Shown: in pieces, positions 1 to 7,999 of the stretch
Numbering within the stretch: the stretch's first letter is position 1
Layout: each line of letters opens with the position of its first letter
Source of the DNA: Eubacterium sp.
Lineage (GTDB): Bacteria > Bacillota > Clostridia > Lachnospirales > Lachnospiraceae
Length of the DNA: 64,000 nucleotides
Assembly (NCBI GenBank): GCA_017539165.1
Contig: JAFYHN010000085.1
Span: 1 to 64,000 of the forward strand
Direction: 5' to 3'
Made by a program: the position numbers and the translations under genes
The notes under the pieces: model-generated
Database searches by the model: none
What the model was told of the DNA's origin: nothing
What the model saw: the letters and a program-made list of their open reading frames with translations, nothing else

Positions 1-725
1 TCAACAAAGTCAGATCCTGAGATGGAGAAAAATGGAACTCCCGCTTCTCCTGATACAGCCTTTGCAAGAAGTGTCTTACCTGTTCCCGGAGGTCCCTCAA
101 GTATGATACCCTTAGGAATTCTTGCTCCAATCTTCGTATACTTCTCAGGAGCTTTAAGGAAGTCTACAACCTCTGCAAGTTCTTCCTTCTCTTCTTCAAG
201 ACCTGCTACTTCTTCAAATGATATTCCTGTTTCCTGGTCTTTCTTAGCTCTGCTCTTTCCAAAGTTGGAAAGGCCTGCGCTTCCTCCTACTCCGCCTCCG
301 GCTGAAATCTGAGAATTAAGCATCATCATGTAAATGATAAATAGAACAATTATGAATAGATACGGTGTTACCTTTTCCAGAAGTCCCGGTCTCGTCACAT
401 CGTACATTTCCATTGCAACCTCTTTATCGCCATGTTCTTCAACAACCCTGGCAGTATCACTTACATTAGGAGTATAGTAGGTCAGCTGTTTCTTCGAATC
501 ATTTCCGGTAATGGTAACCATTCCGGTAGGGACTTCGTTGTTCTGATGAATCTCAACCTTTATTACCTCTTTTTTATCAATGGCAGTAGCCAGTTTCTGA
601 TCATTGAAGCTGTAATCAACATCAGCTGGTCTTGTCATGATCACATATAATGCAAAAAATAATAGGGCTATCAGCACATACGCCATAAGAAGACCGCCTG
701 CGCCCGATCTGTTCTTTTTTTCCAA
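1..725 (-). CDS. ftsH: ATP-dependent zinc metalloprotease FtsH (N-terminal part, cut by window edge)
   Basis: This is the N-terminal 241 or so residues of a membrane-anchored AAA protease that degrades misfolded membrane and regulatory proteins. The start is a TTG preceded by GGAGG at 8 nt; the nearby ATG is in another frame. A first membrane segment follows directly (about residues 11-32), then an extracytoplasmic domain, a second membrane segment (about 115-130) and a glycine-rich linker. The AAA domain begins after that, with the Walker A motif GPPGTGKT near the left edge. The Walker B, SRH and HEXXH zinc site lie outside the window. It closes the hup-rqcP-divIC-tilS-hpt-ftsH block, the usual Firmicutes order, 26 bp after hpt. 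Confidence 0.95.
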   Translation of the reverse strand, partial: MEKKNRSGAGGLLMAYVLIALLFFALYVIMTRPADVDYSFNDQKLATAIDKKEVIKVEIHQNNEVPTGMVTITGNDSKKQLTYYTPNVSDTARVVEEHGDKEVAMEMYDVTRPGLLEKVTPYLFIIVLFIIYMMMLNSQISAGGGVGGSAGLSNFGKSRAKKDQETGISFEEVAGLEEEKEELAEVVDFLKAPEKYTKIGARIPKGIILEGPPGTGKTLLAKAVSGEAGVPFFSISGSDFV

Positions 726-751
726 GTCATTATCCTCCAAATGGGTTTTAG

Positions 752-1279
752 CTAATCTATAAAATCAATCACTCCGACATACGGAAGATTCCTATACTTC
801 TGCGCATAATCCAGTCCGTATCCCACAACGAACTTGTCCGGAATAGTAAATCCTGTCATATCAAGATCAACATCCACAACACGTCTGTCCGGCTTATCCA
901 ACAATGTAATAACTGAAAGTGACTCAGGTCCACGTGCATGTAAAATATTTACCACATAGCTGAGTGTTCTTCCGGAATCCAGAATATCCTCTACTACGAC
1001 AACCTCTCTTCCTTCAATGCTTTCATCCAGATCCTTAATGAATTTAACTCGTCCAGATGAAGAAGTTTCGTCACCATAGCTTGATACCGACATAAAGTCA
1101 AGCGTTACCGGTACAGTTATTCTCTTGGCAAGCTCACATAGGAAGAAAACACTTCCTTTAAGAATTCCGACAAGATGAATAGTTTTTCCTTCATACTTCT
1201 TACTAAGTTCATCTGCCATCTCCTGGATTCTCTTATTTACATCCTCTTCAGATATTAAAACACTTATTTTTTCTGTCAT
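752..1279 (-). CDS. hpt: Hypoxanthine phosphoribosyltransferase
   Basis: This is a purine salvage enzyme that transfers hypoxanthine or guanine onto PRPP to give IMP or GMP in the cytosol. Its 175 residues are the normal length for the family. The PRPP-binding loop is clear: [14 protein letters not shown] around residues 95-108, with the acidic pair followed by the SGRT phosphate loop. The C-terminal part carries the [11 protein letters not shown] stretch typical of bacterial HPRTs. It sits between tilS and ftsH as in Bacillus, where the TilS-HprT pair also controls ftsH expression. A similar link here would be inference. Confidence 0.95.
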   Translation of the reverse strand: MTEKISVLISEEDVNKRIQEMADELSKKYEGKTIHLVGILKGSVFFLCELAKRITVPVTLDFMSVSSYGDETSSSGRVKFIKDLDESIEGREVVVVEDILDSGRTLSYVVNILHARGPESLSVITLLDKPDRRVVDVDLDMTGFTIPDKFVVGYGLDYAQKYRNLPYVGVIDFID

Positions 1280-1315
1280 ATATTCACCACCTGCAAATTA
1301 TTCTTTTCGCTTTGC

Positions 1316-2752
1316 TTAGTTTTTCACATAATCAATGACCGCCACCTTTTCGGTATCAGGGCCAACTTTATATCTTTCACTAAGCCTCATTCCAACTATC
1401 CAGACTATCTCATCTCCATCCGCCACAACAGGAATATCCTGGCGTCGATCTCGTTCAACCTTTTCAGCCGTAAAATATCTGGACAGCTTCTTTGAACCAC
1501 CGTTTTTACTGATAACTATATAATCATCAGGAGACGGTTTTCTCAAAACAAGCGTAGATTTTATTTTACCACAATCGATCATTTTCGTATATTCTTTTTT
1601 AGATATTTCCATGTGATCGGAAAATGTCATTTCCGTGATAACAATTCTTCCCTCATTTTTATCATCTGTCTCTCTGCTCTCGCCACTAGAAACATTTTTA
1701 ATCACTATTCTGTCATATACCCGCGAAGCAACCATTCCATACGGAAGATTTACACGTTTCCCATTCTCCTTCCACACAAGCTCACAAACCTGTCTGATAT
1801 GTTCCCTTGTTATATCCTTACGTCGTCCGCAGACACGCTCTATAGCCTCGAGAACCACCTCTCCACGCGCGATGCGAGGCAGGCTGGATAGAACCGCTAT
1901 ACTAATCTCCTGCTTGTCATATATGACCTGTTTTCTGCCATCGGGATAAGTATATTCTCCTACAGGATTCTCTTTAACAGTTTTATCATTACTAACGATA
2001 TTGGAAATATCATCTCCCAATTCCAGCGCATCACGAGCTACATCCGCTATATGATCTACAGCTCCCGAATTCAGTTTTTTTATTTCAGGCATTATAAGAT
2101 GCCGTATCTTATTTCTTGTGTATTCGGTATCAAGATTAGTTGAATCTGTTACATAATCCTGTCCCAGTTCTTCCAGATAAGCTTCTAGTTCAACACGAGG
2201 TGTATCAAGAAGCGGTCTTATGATACGTTCTCTAACAGGTTTTATTCCCGCCAGTCCCAAGATAGAGCTTCCACGGATCATATTATATAAAACAGTTTCG
2301 GCCAGATCATCCTTGTTGTGAGCCACAGCAATCCTGCACTCCCCTCCTGTTTCTTGCTCCAATTCAAGTGCATTTTCTCTAAACACCTTATACCTGAAGT
2401 TACGCCCAGCTTCTTCCTCAGTCATATTCATTTCAGCAGCCATTGCCGGAATATTCTCTTTATAAACCTTATATTCAACTCCCAGCTTTTCACAGAGATT
2501 CTCGACAAACCTCTGATCCGAATCTGCTTCTTCTCCACGGATCATATGATTAACATGAACTACTCTGATCCTGAGCTCACTATTAATCTCACTCTTACAG
2601 GCAATGAAAAAAGAAAGCAGCGCCACTGAATCAGCCCCACCTGATACTCCCAGGACAACTCCTTTGATCTTTTCTTTCGATGAAAATGAATTCATCATGG
2701 AATGCATTTTCATATATTCAATTATATTTTTCTCAAAGGTCTTTCGGTCCAA
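1316..2752 (-). CDS. tilS: tRNA(Ile)-lysidine synthase TilS
   Basis: TilS modifies cytidine 34 of the CAU anticodon of minor tRNA-Ile to lysidine, using ATP and lysine, so that the tRNA reads AUA. The PP-loop motif VSGGADS lies near residues 37-43, followed by the conserved HVNHMIRGEEAD and AHNKDDLAETVLYN blocks. The C-terminal third is the TilS substrate-binding region, with RYKVGPDTEKV near the end. The start is a TTG with AAGGAG 6 nt upstream. The length of 478 residues is normal for Firmicutes. A hairpin terminator separates it from divIC upstream. Confidence 0.95.
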   Translation of the reverse strand: MDRKTFEKNIIEYMKMHSMMNSFSSKEKIKGVVLGVSGGADSVALLSFFIACKSEINSELRIRVVHVNHMIRGEEADSDQRFVENLCEKLGVEYKVYKENIPAMAAEMNMTEEEAGRNFRYKVFRENALELEQETGGECRIAVAHNKDDLAETVLYNMIRGSSILGLAGIKPVRERIIRPLLDTPRVELEAYLEELGQDYVTDSTNLDTEYTRNKIRHLIMPEIKKLNSGAVDHIADVARDALELGDDISNIVSNDKTVKENPVGEYTYPDGRKQVIYDKQEISIAVLSSLPRIARGEVVLEAIERVCGRRKDITREHIRQVCELVWKENGKRVNLPYGMVASRVYDRIVIKNVSSGESRETDDKNEGRIVITEMTFSDHMEISKKEYTKMIDCGKIKSTLVLRKPSPDDYIVISKNGGSKKLSRYFTAEKVERDRRQDIPVVADGDEIVWIVGMRLSERYKVGPDTEKVAVIDYVKN

Positions 2753-2781
2753 TCTCTGCTCCTTATATCACGTTCCTTTTA

Positions 2782-2822
2782 ATCAACAAAAAGCAGTCAA
2801 CAGGCTCTCTGTCAACTGCTTA
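2782..2822 (-). terminator. Intrinsic terminator/attenuator between divIC and tilS
   Basis: On the minus strand AAGCAGTTGACAG pairs with CTGTTGACTGCTT, and a TTTTG tract follows. The stem begins at the divIC stop codon. It probably reduces read-through into tilS-hpt-ftsH, since tilS starts only about 30 bp further on and no clear promoter is visible in between. Confidence 0.7.
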
Positions 2823-3170
2823 ATCTTTTTCTTTCGGTTTTATAACTATCTCATCTTTATTAACAAGCCCTAGTTTATTCTTAGCTTCATCCTCTATGAA
2901 TTTCTTGGTCTTCATATATTTCTCTTTTTCTACCAGTTCTTCTGCCCTGACTTTTTCAGATTCAAGCTGAGCTTCAAGCTGAGACTGTGTTATCTCGAGC
3001 TCCTTGCTCTGTCTGTACAAGGACATACTTCTAAAGCTGCAGGCAACTATAACAACGCCAACAACAACCATAATAAGAAAAAGACTGAGTCCAGACTGTT
3101 TATTCGATTGTACCCTACGTCTACTTGCCATTACATTCACCCATTTACTCCCTCTGATAACAGCCGGCAC
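2820..3170 (-). CDS. divIC: Septum formation initiator DivIC/FtsB family
   Basis: This is a bitopic membrane protein of the divisome, which joins FtsL and DivIB/FtsQ in activating septal peptidoglycan synthesis. A short basic N-terminus is followed by one membrane helix (about residues 29-47, LFLIMVVVGVVIVACSF). A coiled coil rich in Glu, Gln and Leu then runs from about 50 to 95. The C-terminal KNKLGLVNKDEIVIKPKEKD stretch is the usual NxLxxVKxxExVI-like end of the family. An alternative start lies a few codons downstream (MASRRRVQ). The gene is in the standard position between rqcP and tilS, but the sporulation genes yabP and yabQ that precede divIC in Bacillus are missing. Confidence 0.88.
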   Translation of the reverse strand: MPAVIRGSKWVNVMASRRRVQSNKQSGLSLFLIMVVVGVVIVACSFRSMSLYRQSKELEITQSQLEAQLESEKVRAEELVEKEKYMKTKKFIEDEAKNKLGLVNKDEIVIKPKEKD

Positions 3171-3269
3171 TCTCCCTTAAGAGTACAAGCGGTCACGATA
3201 GAAGTATATAACAAGTTAACATAATAATCAAGTAGATTTATGAAAAACCGAAAAATATTAAGTTATTTT

Positions 3270-3509
3270 CTAACAAAGCTCAAACATCTCAGCTGCTTCG
3301 TCCTTTTTTACCGTCTCTGCAACTCTGAGTACTTTGACCTTTACTGTCTTATTTCCAAATGCAATCTCTATCTCATCACCGGCTTTTACATCATAGGAGG
3401 CTCTGGCCACCTTACCGTTTACATTCACACGACCGGCATCACAGGCTTCATTTGCTACTGTTCTTCTTTTAATAAGTCTTGAAACTTTTAAATATTTATC
3501 AAGTCTCAC
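3270..3509 (-). CDS. rqcP: S4-domain RNA-binding protein RqcP (Hsp15/YabO family)
   Basis: This is a 79-residue single S4-domain protein. The family binds the 50S subunit with peptidyl-tRNA and, with RqcH, drives poly-alanine tailing of stalled nascent chains. The S4 fold covers almost the whole chain: RLDKYLKVSRLIKRRTVA at the start, then RVNVNGKVARASYDVKAGDEIEI. I start it at a GTG with GGAGG 7 nt upstream. A longer reading frame to 3575 would run through the terminator hairpin upstream and has no good ribosome binding site. It lies between hup and divIC, as in Bacillus. Confidence 0.9.
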   Translation of the reverse strand: MRLDKYLKVSRLIKRRTVANEACDAGRVNVNGKVARASYDVKAGDEIEIAFGNKTVKVKVLRVAETVKKDEAAEMFELC

Positions 3510-3529
3510 TTGGTCCCCTCCATTTTTAT

Positions 3530-3562
3530 AAAAGAAATCTGCCGTGGCATACGCCGCGGCAG
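3530..3562 (-). terminator. Intrinsic terminator after hup
   Basis: CTGCCGCGGC and its partner GCCACGGCAG form a GC-rich stem (3539-3562) with a short loop, followed on the minus strand by ATTTCTTTT. It lies between the hup stop and the rqcP ribosome binding site. It probably gives a strong monocistronic hup message with limited read-through into rqcP and the genes behind it. Confidence 0.8.
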
Positions 3563-3601
3563 AAGTGATAATCATATATTATCAAATAAAGTGCACTCAG
3601 A

Positions 3602-3874
3602 TTAGTTAAGTGAATCCTTAAGTGCCTTACCAGCCTTGAACTTAGGTGCCTTTGATGCAGGAATCTTGATAGACTTTCCTGTTCTTGGGTTGTGTCCTGT
3701 TCTAGCAGGTCTCTCTGATACTTCAAATGTACCAAAACCTACAAGCTGAACCTTATCTCCAGCCTTAAGTGCATCACCAACTGCCTCGATAAATGCCTTT
3801 ACTGCCTTTTCAGAATCTGTCTTTGTAAGATCTGCCTTCTCAGCGATAGCTGCAACAAGTTCTGTCTTATTCAT
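3602..3874 (-). CDS. hup: HU family DNA-binding protein
   Basis: This is a nucleoid-associated histone-like protein of 90 residues, the standard HU length. It forms dimers that bend DNA. The start [20 protein letters not shown], the [21 protein letters not shown] arm region and the [21 protein letters not shown] end are all typical; the TGHNPRTG segment is the tip that inserts into the DNA minor groove. AGGAGG precedes the ATG by 8 nt. A near-perfect housekeeping promoter lies about 75 bp upstream and a terminator follows the gene. Confidence 0.97.
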   Translation of the reverse strand: MNKTELVAAIAEKADLTKTDSEKAVKAFIEAVGDALKAGDKVQLVGFGTFEVSERPARTGHNPRTGKSIKIPASKAPKFKAGKALKDSLN

Positions 3875-3948
3875 TTTGGAATCCTCCTAAAATATATACT
3901 TTTTTTGGCTATCTAGCCCCCTTAAGTCGAACTAAAAAGCTCTATTTC

Positions 3949-3976
3949 ATTATACTTTTTTGAGTGTATTTGTCAA
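3949..3976 (-). promoter_or_regulatory. Sigma-A type promoter of hup
   Basis: On the minus strand TTGACA (3971-3976) and TATAAT (3949-3954) are separated by 16 bp. Both hexamers match the consensus perfectly. The predicted transcript has an untranslated leader of about 70 nt before the hup start. Confidence 0.85.
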
Positions 3977-4050
3977 GGATTTATTACCTTTTTCGCCTCT
4001 ATTTTACACATTTTTGTAATCTTTTTGTAAAAATATGTTAATCTTTCGGT

Positions 4051-4935
4051 CTAAACCTCAATTTCCATAGCATATGATGCTTCAAAAGTCTCTCCAACCG
4101 CAAGTACATTATCATAATCACGATCATTGATATCTCCGGAAAAGCTTTCCTTATCAGCACGACCATACCATGGTTCTATGCATATGAAAGGAGCTCCCTT
4201 TCCCGCTGGCGACCAGATTCCGAAAAGCGGTGCATCAAAGCTTACAGTTATATATGCCATTCCATCTGGCTTGCAGAGTGATACCTTATCAGCCTGCTTT
4301 CCTTCGAATATAAGTGCGTCTTTATCGAACATATGTTCATCTATAGCTACGAGTCCACCATCGTTGACGAGGACATTTCCCTCTGACTCAACGAGTCCTT
4401 TACTGTTCAGGAGACTGTATTCCAGGTTCTTGTCTGTATTGAAGTTCAGGAAGTACTGGCTCTGCTTATCCTTCTTATTGATAGGACATACAAATGCAGG
4501 ATGGCCTCCTATCTGGAAATGTATCTCTTTATTATCCATATTGATAACTCTCCAAGTAGTGGTGAGCTTATATCCCTTTAAAGCATATTCTATCTCCAAC
4601 GCAAACTTATACGGATATCTCTTAAGTGTATCCGCTGTATAGTCAAGTCTGAAAAGTATTTTGCTTCCGTCTGCCTGCTTAACCATGCGGAAGTTCATAT
4701 CTCTCGCAAATCCATGCTGTGACATCGGATAACTCTTTCCGTCAACATTAAAGCTTCCGTCTTTAAGACTTCCTACTATAGGAAAAAGAACAGGTGCTGT
4801 TCTCTTCCAATATGTCTCATCTGCATTCCACAGATACTGATTTCCGTTCTCCTTTGCGAGGACGCTTTCCAGCTCAGCTCCAGCTTCGCTGATAGTTACC
4901 TTAAGGTATAGATTTTCCAGATAAAACTTTTGCAT
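4051..4935 (-). CDS. Aldose 1-epimerase family protein (GalM/LacX-like)
   Basis: This is a cytosolic mutarotase-fold protein of 294 residues, predicted to interconvert alpha and beta anomers of a hexose or a related sugar. Recognisable family blocks are YWKRTAPVLFPIVGSLKDG, the SQHGFARD His motif, IGGHPAFVCP and the C-terminal FICIEPWYGRAD with the likely catalytic Glu. No signal peptide is visible. It lies 15 bp downstream of a DHH phosphoesterase gene on the same strand and is probably co-transcribed with it. The exact sugar cannot be told from sequence. Confidence 0.85.
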   Translation of the reverse strand: MQKFYLENLYLKVTISEAGAELESVLAKENGNQYLWNADETYWKRTAPVLFPIVGSLKDGSFNVDGKSYPMSQHGFARDMNFRMVKQADGSKILFRLDYTADTLKRYPYKFALEIEYALKGYKLTTTWRVINMDNKEIHFQIGGHPAFVCPINKKDKQSQYFLNFNTDKNLEYSLLNSKGLVESEGNVLVNDGGLVAIDEHMFDKDALIFEGKQADKVSLCKPDGMAYITVSFDAPLFGIWSPAGKGAPFICIEPWYGRADKESFSGDINDRDYDNVLAVGETFEASYAMEIEV

Positions 4936-4950
4936 TTTGTTTTCCGTCTC

Positions 4951-5886
4951 CTACTCGATTCCATTCAGTTTATTAAAGATATGCGGAAGTTCTGCATCAA
5001 CCTTGTCATTGTCAAGCTGACACGTTCCGGCATTTGCATGACCGCCTCCACCATATGAAAGACACAGCTCACCTATATTAAAATCCGATGCTCTGTTAAT
5101 GATAGACTTACCGATCATTACTGCTGTATTCTGCTTACGGAATCCCCATGCAACATGTACGGATAGCTCTGTTTCAGGCCACATGGCATAAACCATGAAT
5201 CTGTTACCGGCATATATTGTTTCTTCATTTCGAAGATCGATAACAGCTACCTTTCCGATTATCTTAGTTATCCTTCTGAGCTGCTCTTTAAAGAGTTCCT
5301 GCTGCTCGAAGTAGAGTTTTACTCTCTCTTCAACATCAGGAAGCTTCAACACATCTTCTATAGAATGATCCACACAGAAATCTATGAGCTGCATCATAAG
5401 GTCATAGTTCGAAATACGAAATGTATGGAATCTTCCGAGTCCCGTACGGGCATCCATAAGAAAGTTCATCAGAACCCACCCCTTAGGATTCAGAATCTCT
5501 TCTTCGGTAAAGTCTGCGCTGTCCCCTTTATCAACCGCAAGCATTATCTCTTCCGATACTCTTTTAAATTGTTTTGCCCCGCCATAATAATCATATACGA
5601 CTCTTGCAGCTGACTTAGCGTCTCCGTCTATGATATACCTATCCCGATATACTTCAGGATCATTTCTTAGTAGTTCGCTCTCGTGATGATCAAATGCAAG
5701 ACCTACACGAGGATCAAACGGAAGATTCGTTGTTATATCATTCTCAGATATATCAATCTTTCCATCCTGAACATCTTTAGGATGAACAAACTTTATATCA
5801 TCTATGATATCAAGCTCTTTTAAGAGCATTGCACAAACGAGGCCGTCAAAGTCACTCCTTGTAACAAGTCTTTTTTTCATTTTCAC
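4951..5886 (-). CDS. DHH/DHHA1 family phosphoesterase
   Basis: This is a 311-residue protein of the DHH superfamily, which includes manganese phosphodiesterases acting on polyphosphate, cyclic dinucleotides or oligoribonucleotides. Visible motifs are RSDFDGLVCAML (the first metal-binding Asp), LAFDHHESE (the DHH motif) and the C-terminal DHHA1 loop SYGGGGHANAG. There is no signal peptide or extra sensor domain, so it is not a full-length GdpP. It could be an NrnA-like or exopolyphosphatase-like enzyme; the substrate is open. AGGAGG sits just before its start, and the azlC promoter region diverges from it. Confidence 0.82.
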   Translation of the reverse strand: MKMKKRLVTRSDFDGLVCAMLLKELDIIDDIKFVHPKDVQDGKIDISENDITTNLPFDPRVGLAFDHHESELLRNDPEVYRDRYIIDGDAKSAARVVYDYYGGAKQFKRVSEEIMLAVDKGDSADFTEEEILNPKGWVLMNFLMDARTGLGRFHTFRISNYDLMMQLIDFCVDHSIEDVLKLPDVEERVKLYFEQQELFKEQLRRITKIIGKVAVIDLRNEETIYAGNRFMVYAMWPETELSVHVAWGFRKQNTAVMIGKSIINRASDFNIGELCLSYGGGGHANAGTCQLDNDKVDAELPHIFNKLNGIE

Positions 5887-5990
5887 CCTCCTCCTGTACA
5901 GTGATCATACAGCATCAACACCCTCAATCACAAACACATGTAATTGTATCACACACGCCCATTAACATGCAATAAGCATCAAAAATTCGG

Positions 5991-6018
5991 TTGAAAAAAA
6001 GTCTGTTTATGATACACT
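5991..6018 (+). promoter_or_regulatory. Putative azlC promoter, very close to the start codon
   Basis: TTGAAA (5991-5996) and TACACT (6013-6018) are 16 bp apart. The predicted transcription start at about 6025 is almost on the azlC ATG at 6027, and no Shine-Dalgarno sequence precedes that ATG. This suggests a leaderless azlCD message. Confidence 0.5.
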
Positions 6019-6026
6019 AATACATT

Positions 6027-6767
6027 ATGATTAAAGAATATAAACGCGGACTCGTTGCAGGCATTCCGATTGCGCTTGGATACCTCTCCGTTTCCTTCAC
6101 ATTTGGAATAATAGCAATATCGTGTGGACTTACCTGGTGGGAAGCCACACTCATATCAATGACGAACTTAACTTCTGCGGGACAGTTTTCCGGAGTTCAT
6201 ACTATGATATATCCTGGTCTGTGGCTGGATATGTTTATCTCGCAGATTACCATAAATATACGTTACTCATTCATGTCCATAGCCCTATCCCAGAAGCTCA
6301 GCAAAAACTTCAGAGGAATATGGCGCTGGATCATGGGATTCGTTATAACCGATGAGATATTTGCAGTCGCTGTGTCAAATGAAACCGTAACACGTTCATT
6401 TTTTGCAGGACTTGCAACACTTCCGTTTATCGGCTGGACCACTGGCACTCTTCTGGGAGCTCTGCTCGGAAATGTACTTCCAGAAAGTATCATGAGTGCT
6501 CTGGGACTTGCTCTATACGGAATGTTCGTAGCTATAGTCGTACCGGAAATGAAAAAAGAAAAACCAGTTATCTTCGCTGTTCTTATTGCTGCATTACTAT
6601 CAACAGCTTTTACTTATGTCCCTCTTCTGAAGAACGTTTCTTCAGGACTTTCCATAAGTATATGTGCTATCATAAGTGCTGCGGTTATAGCTGTTATCTT
6701 TCCACATGACGTTACAAATGAACCGAAAGACGAATCCGAATTCATATCAGAAGGAGGTGCAGCATGA
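6027..6767 (+). CDS. azlC: AzlC family branched-chain amino acid exporter, large subunit
   Basis: This is an integral membrane protein of 246 residues that works with AzlD to export branched-chain amino acids or analogues. The N-terminal KRGLVAGIPIALGYLSVSFTFG block is the family signature, and about seven to eight hydrophobic segments follow. The C-terminal tail is short, acidic and soluble. It overlaps azlD by four bases (ATGA), so the two are translationally coupled. No ribosome binding site is seen before the ATG; see the promoter entry. Confidence 0.9.
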   Translation: MIKEYKRGLVAGIPIALGYLSVSFTFGIIAISCGLTWWEATLISMTNLTSAGQFSGVHTMIYPGLWLDMFISQITINIRYSFMSIALSQKLSKNFRGIWRWIMGFVITDEIFAVAVSNETVTRSFFAGLATLPFIGWTTGTLLGALLGNVLPESIMSALGLALYGMFVAIVVPEMKKEKPVIFAVLIAALLSTAFTYVPLLKNVSSGLSISICAIISAAVIAVIFPHDVTNEPKDESEFISEGGAA

Positions 6768-7081
6768 ATCATCGTACCTTCTTTATATATCTGGCCATTA
6801 TGGCTGTAACAACATATCTGATACGTGTTCTTCCATTTGCACTCGTTCGTAATCAGATACAGAACAGGTTTATCCGGTCATTTTTATATTACATACCATA
6901 TGCAGTATTGACTGCAATGACCATACCAGCCATCTTTACAGCCACATCAAGTGTTATATCCGCAGCTGTCGGACTATTTGTTGCAGTTATTCTGGCAGTA
7001 AAGGGCAAGTCGCTTACCGTAGTAGCCCTGATATCATGCCTGGCAGTTTATCTGACAGAACTTTTTATGACATTATTATAG
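6764..7081 (+). CDS. azlD: AzlD domain protein, small subunit of the branched-chain amino acid exporter
   Basis: This is a 105-residue membrane protein with about four hydrophobic helices. The YLIRVLPFALVRNQ and YYIPYAVLTAMTIPAIF blocks are typical of AzlD. It is the obligate partner of AzlC. Its AGGAGG site lies in the last codons of azlC, and the two reading frames overlap by four bases. Confidence 0.9.
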   Translation: MNHRTFFIYLAIMAVTTYLIRVLPFALVRNQIQNRFIRSFLYYIPYAVLTAMTIPAIFTATSSVISAAVGLFVAVILAVKGKSLTVVALISCLAVYLTELFMTLL

Positions 7082-7130
7082 TTATATCTATTCATAGCTT
7101 ACCTAGTGATAAGCAACGTGGGGTTAAAAA

Positions 7131-7919
7131 ATGAACAAACTACTTATACTACTCTTCCTGTTTTCGGCTGGAAGTTTTACCGGATGGGTCATCGAGCTCT
7201 TTTTCAGAAGATATCTTGATCCCGTGGAAAGTAAAAAAAAGAAATGGGTCAATCCGGGATTTTTCGTCGGTCCTTATCTTCCAATATATGGTTTTGGACT
7301 GATTGTTCTTTTTCTACTTGGTCATATAAGGATACCTTCACTCTCAGTTACTCATCCGATACTTGAGAAGCTTTTAATCTTTATAATCATGGCCTCATGC
7401 ATGACACTTATTGAATTCATAACCGGAATGATATTCATAAATCATATGCATCTTCAGTTATGGGACTATTCTCCATACTGGGGCAATATCAAGGGTGTTA
7501 TATGCCCATTGTTTTCATTATTCTGGTATGCACTTGCAGCTTTTTACTATCTGGTTCTTCATCCGAAGGTACTCGGTATGCTATATTGGCTGTCTAAGAA
7601 CCTGGCATTTTCATTCTTTATAGGTTTCTTCTACGGCATATTCCTGTTAGATATAATATATTCGTTCAACCTGCTGTTTAAGATAAAGAAACTCGCAGAT
7701 GAATATCAGATTGTCGTTAAATATAATGCCTACATGAGCAAGCTTATCGACATTAGAGAAGAAGCAAAGGAAAGAAGTTACTTCTTCTTTGCTACAAGAC
7801 TTAGTGCACTATCACCTAAGGAAGTTTTTGAAAGATACAGAGACAACTTCTCTGTTAAAAACTTCGTAATGACACCAATAAAAAAGGTCGCAGACAAGGT
7901 TCGCCGCGACCAGCAGTAG
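7131..7919 (+). CDS. CmpB-type putative ABC transporter permease
   Basis: This is a 262-residue membrane protein of the ABC_trans_CmpB family (PF06541), common in Clostridia and of unknown role. The family N-terminus is clear: an SFTGWVIELFFRR motif followed by the NPGFFVGPYLPIYGFG block. About six membrane helices are visible up to residue 190, then a basic cytoplasmic tail. No ATPase partner is adjacent, so the ABC label is only inherited from the family name. It follows azlD after 49 bp and ends before a bidirectional terminator. Confidence 0.75.
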   Translation: MNKLLILLFLFSAGSFTGWVIELFFRRYLDPVESKKKKWVNPGFFVGPYLPIYGFGLIVLFLLGHIRIPSLSVTHPILEKLLIFIIMASCMTLIEFITGMIFINHMHLQLWDYSPYWGNIKGVICPLFSLFWYALAAFYYLVLHPKVLGMLYWLSKNLAFSFFIGFFYGIFLLDIIYSFNLLFKIKKLADEYQIVVKYNAYMSKLIDIREEAKERSYFFFATRLSALSPKEVFERYRDNFSVKNFVMTPIKKVADKVRRDQQ

Positions 7920-7953
7920 ATCATTATATTTCAATATACTAATTAAACCTAAA

Positions 7954-7999
7954 AATCTGACAACCGAGACATTACCTCAGTTGTCAGATTCTTTTTTTT
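7954..7999. terminator. Bidirectional terminator between convergent genes
   Basis: AATCTGACAAC pairs with GTTGTCAGATT (7954-7990), followed on the plus strand by a run of eight T. A-rich sequence on the other side allows it to serve the convergent beta-glucosidase gene as well, whose stop codon lies in the T run. Confidence 0.85.

Noticed and set aside
22..312. Plus-strand reading frame at the left edge
   Set aside because: It is antisense to the conserved ftsH coding sequence, which includes the Walker A motif.
3270..3575. 101-residue version of the S4 protein
   Set aside because: It would run through the hup terminator, and the GTG at 3509 has an ideal ribosome binding site and matches the family start.
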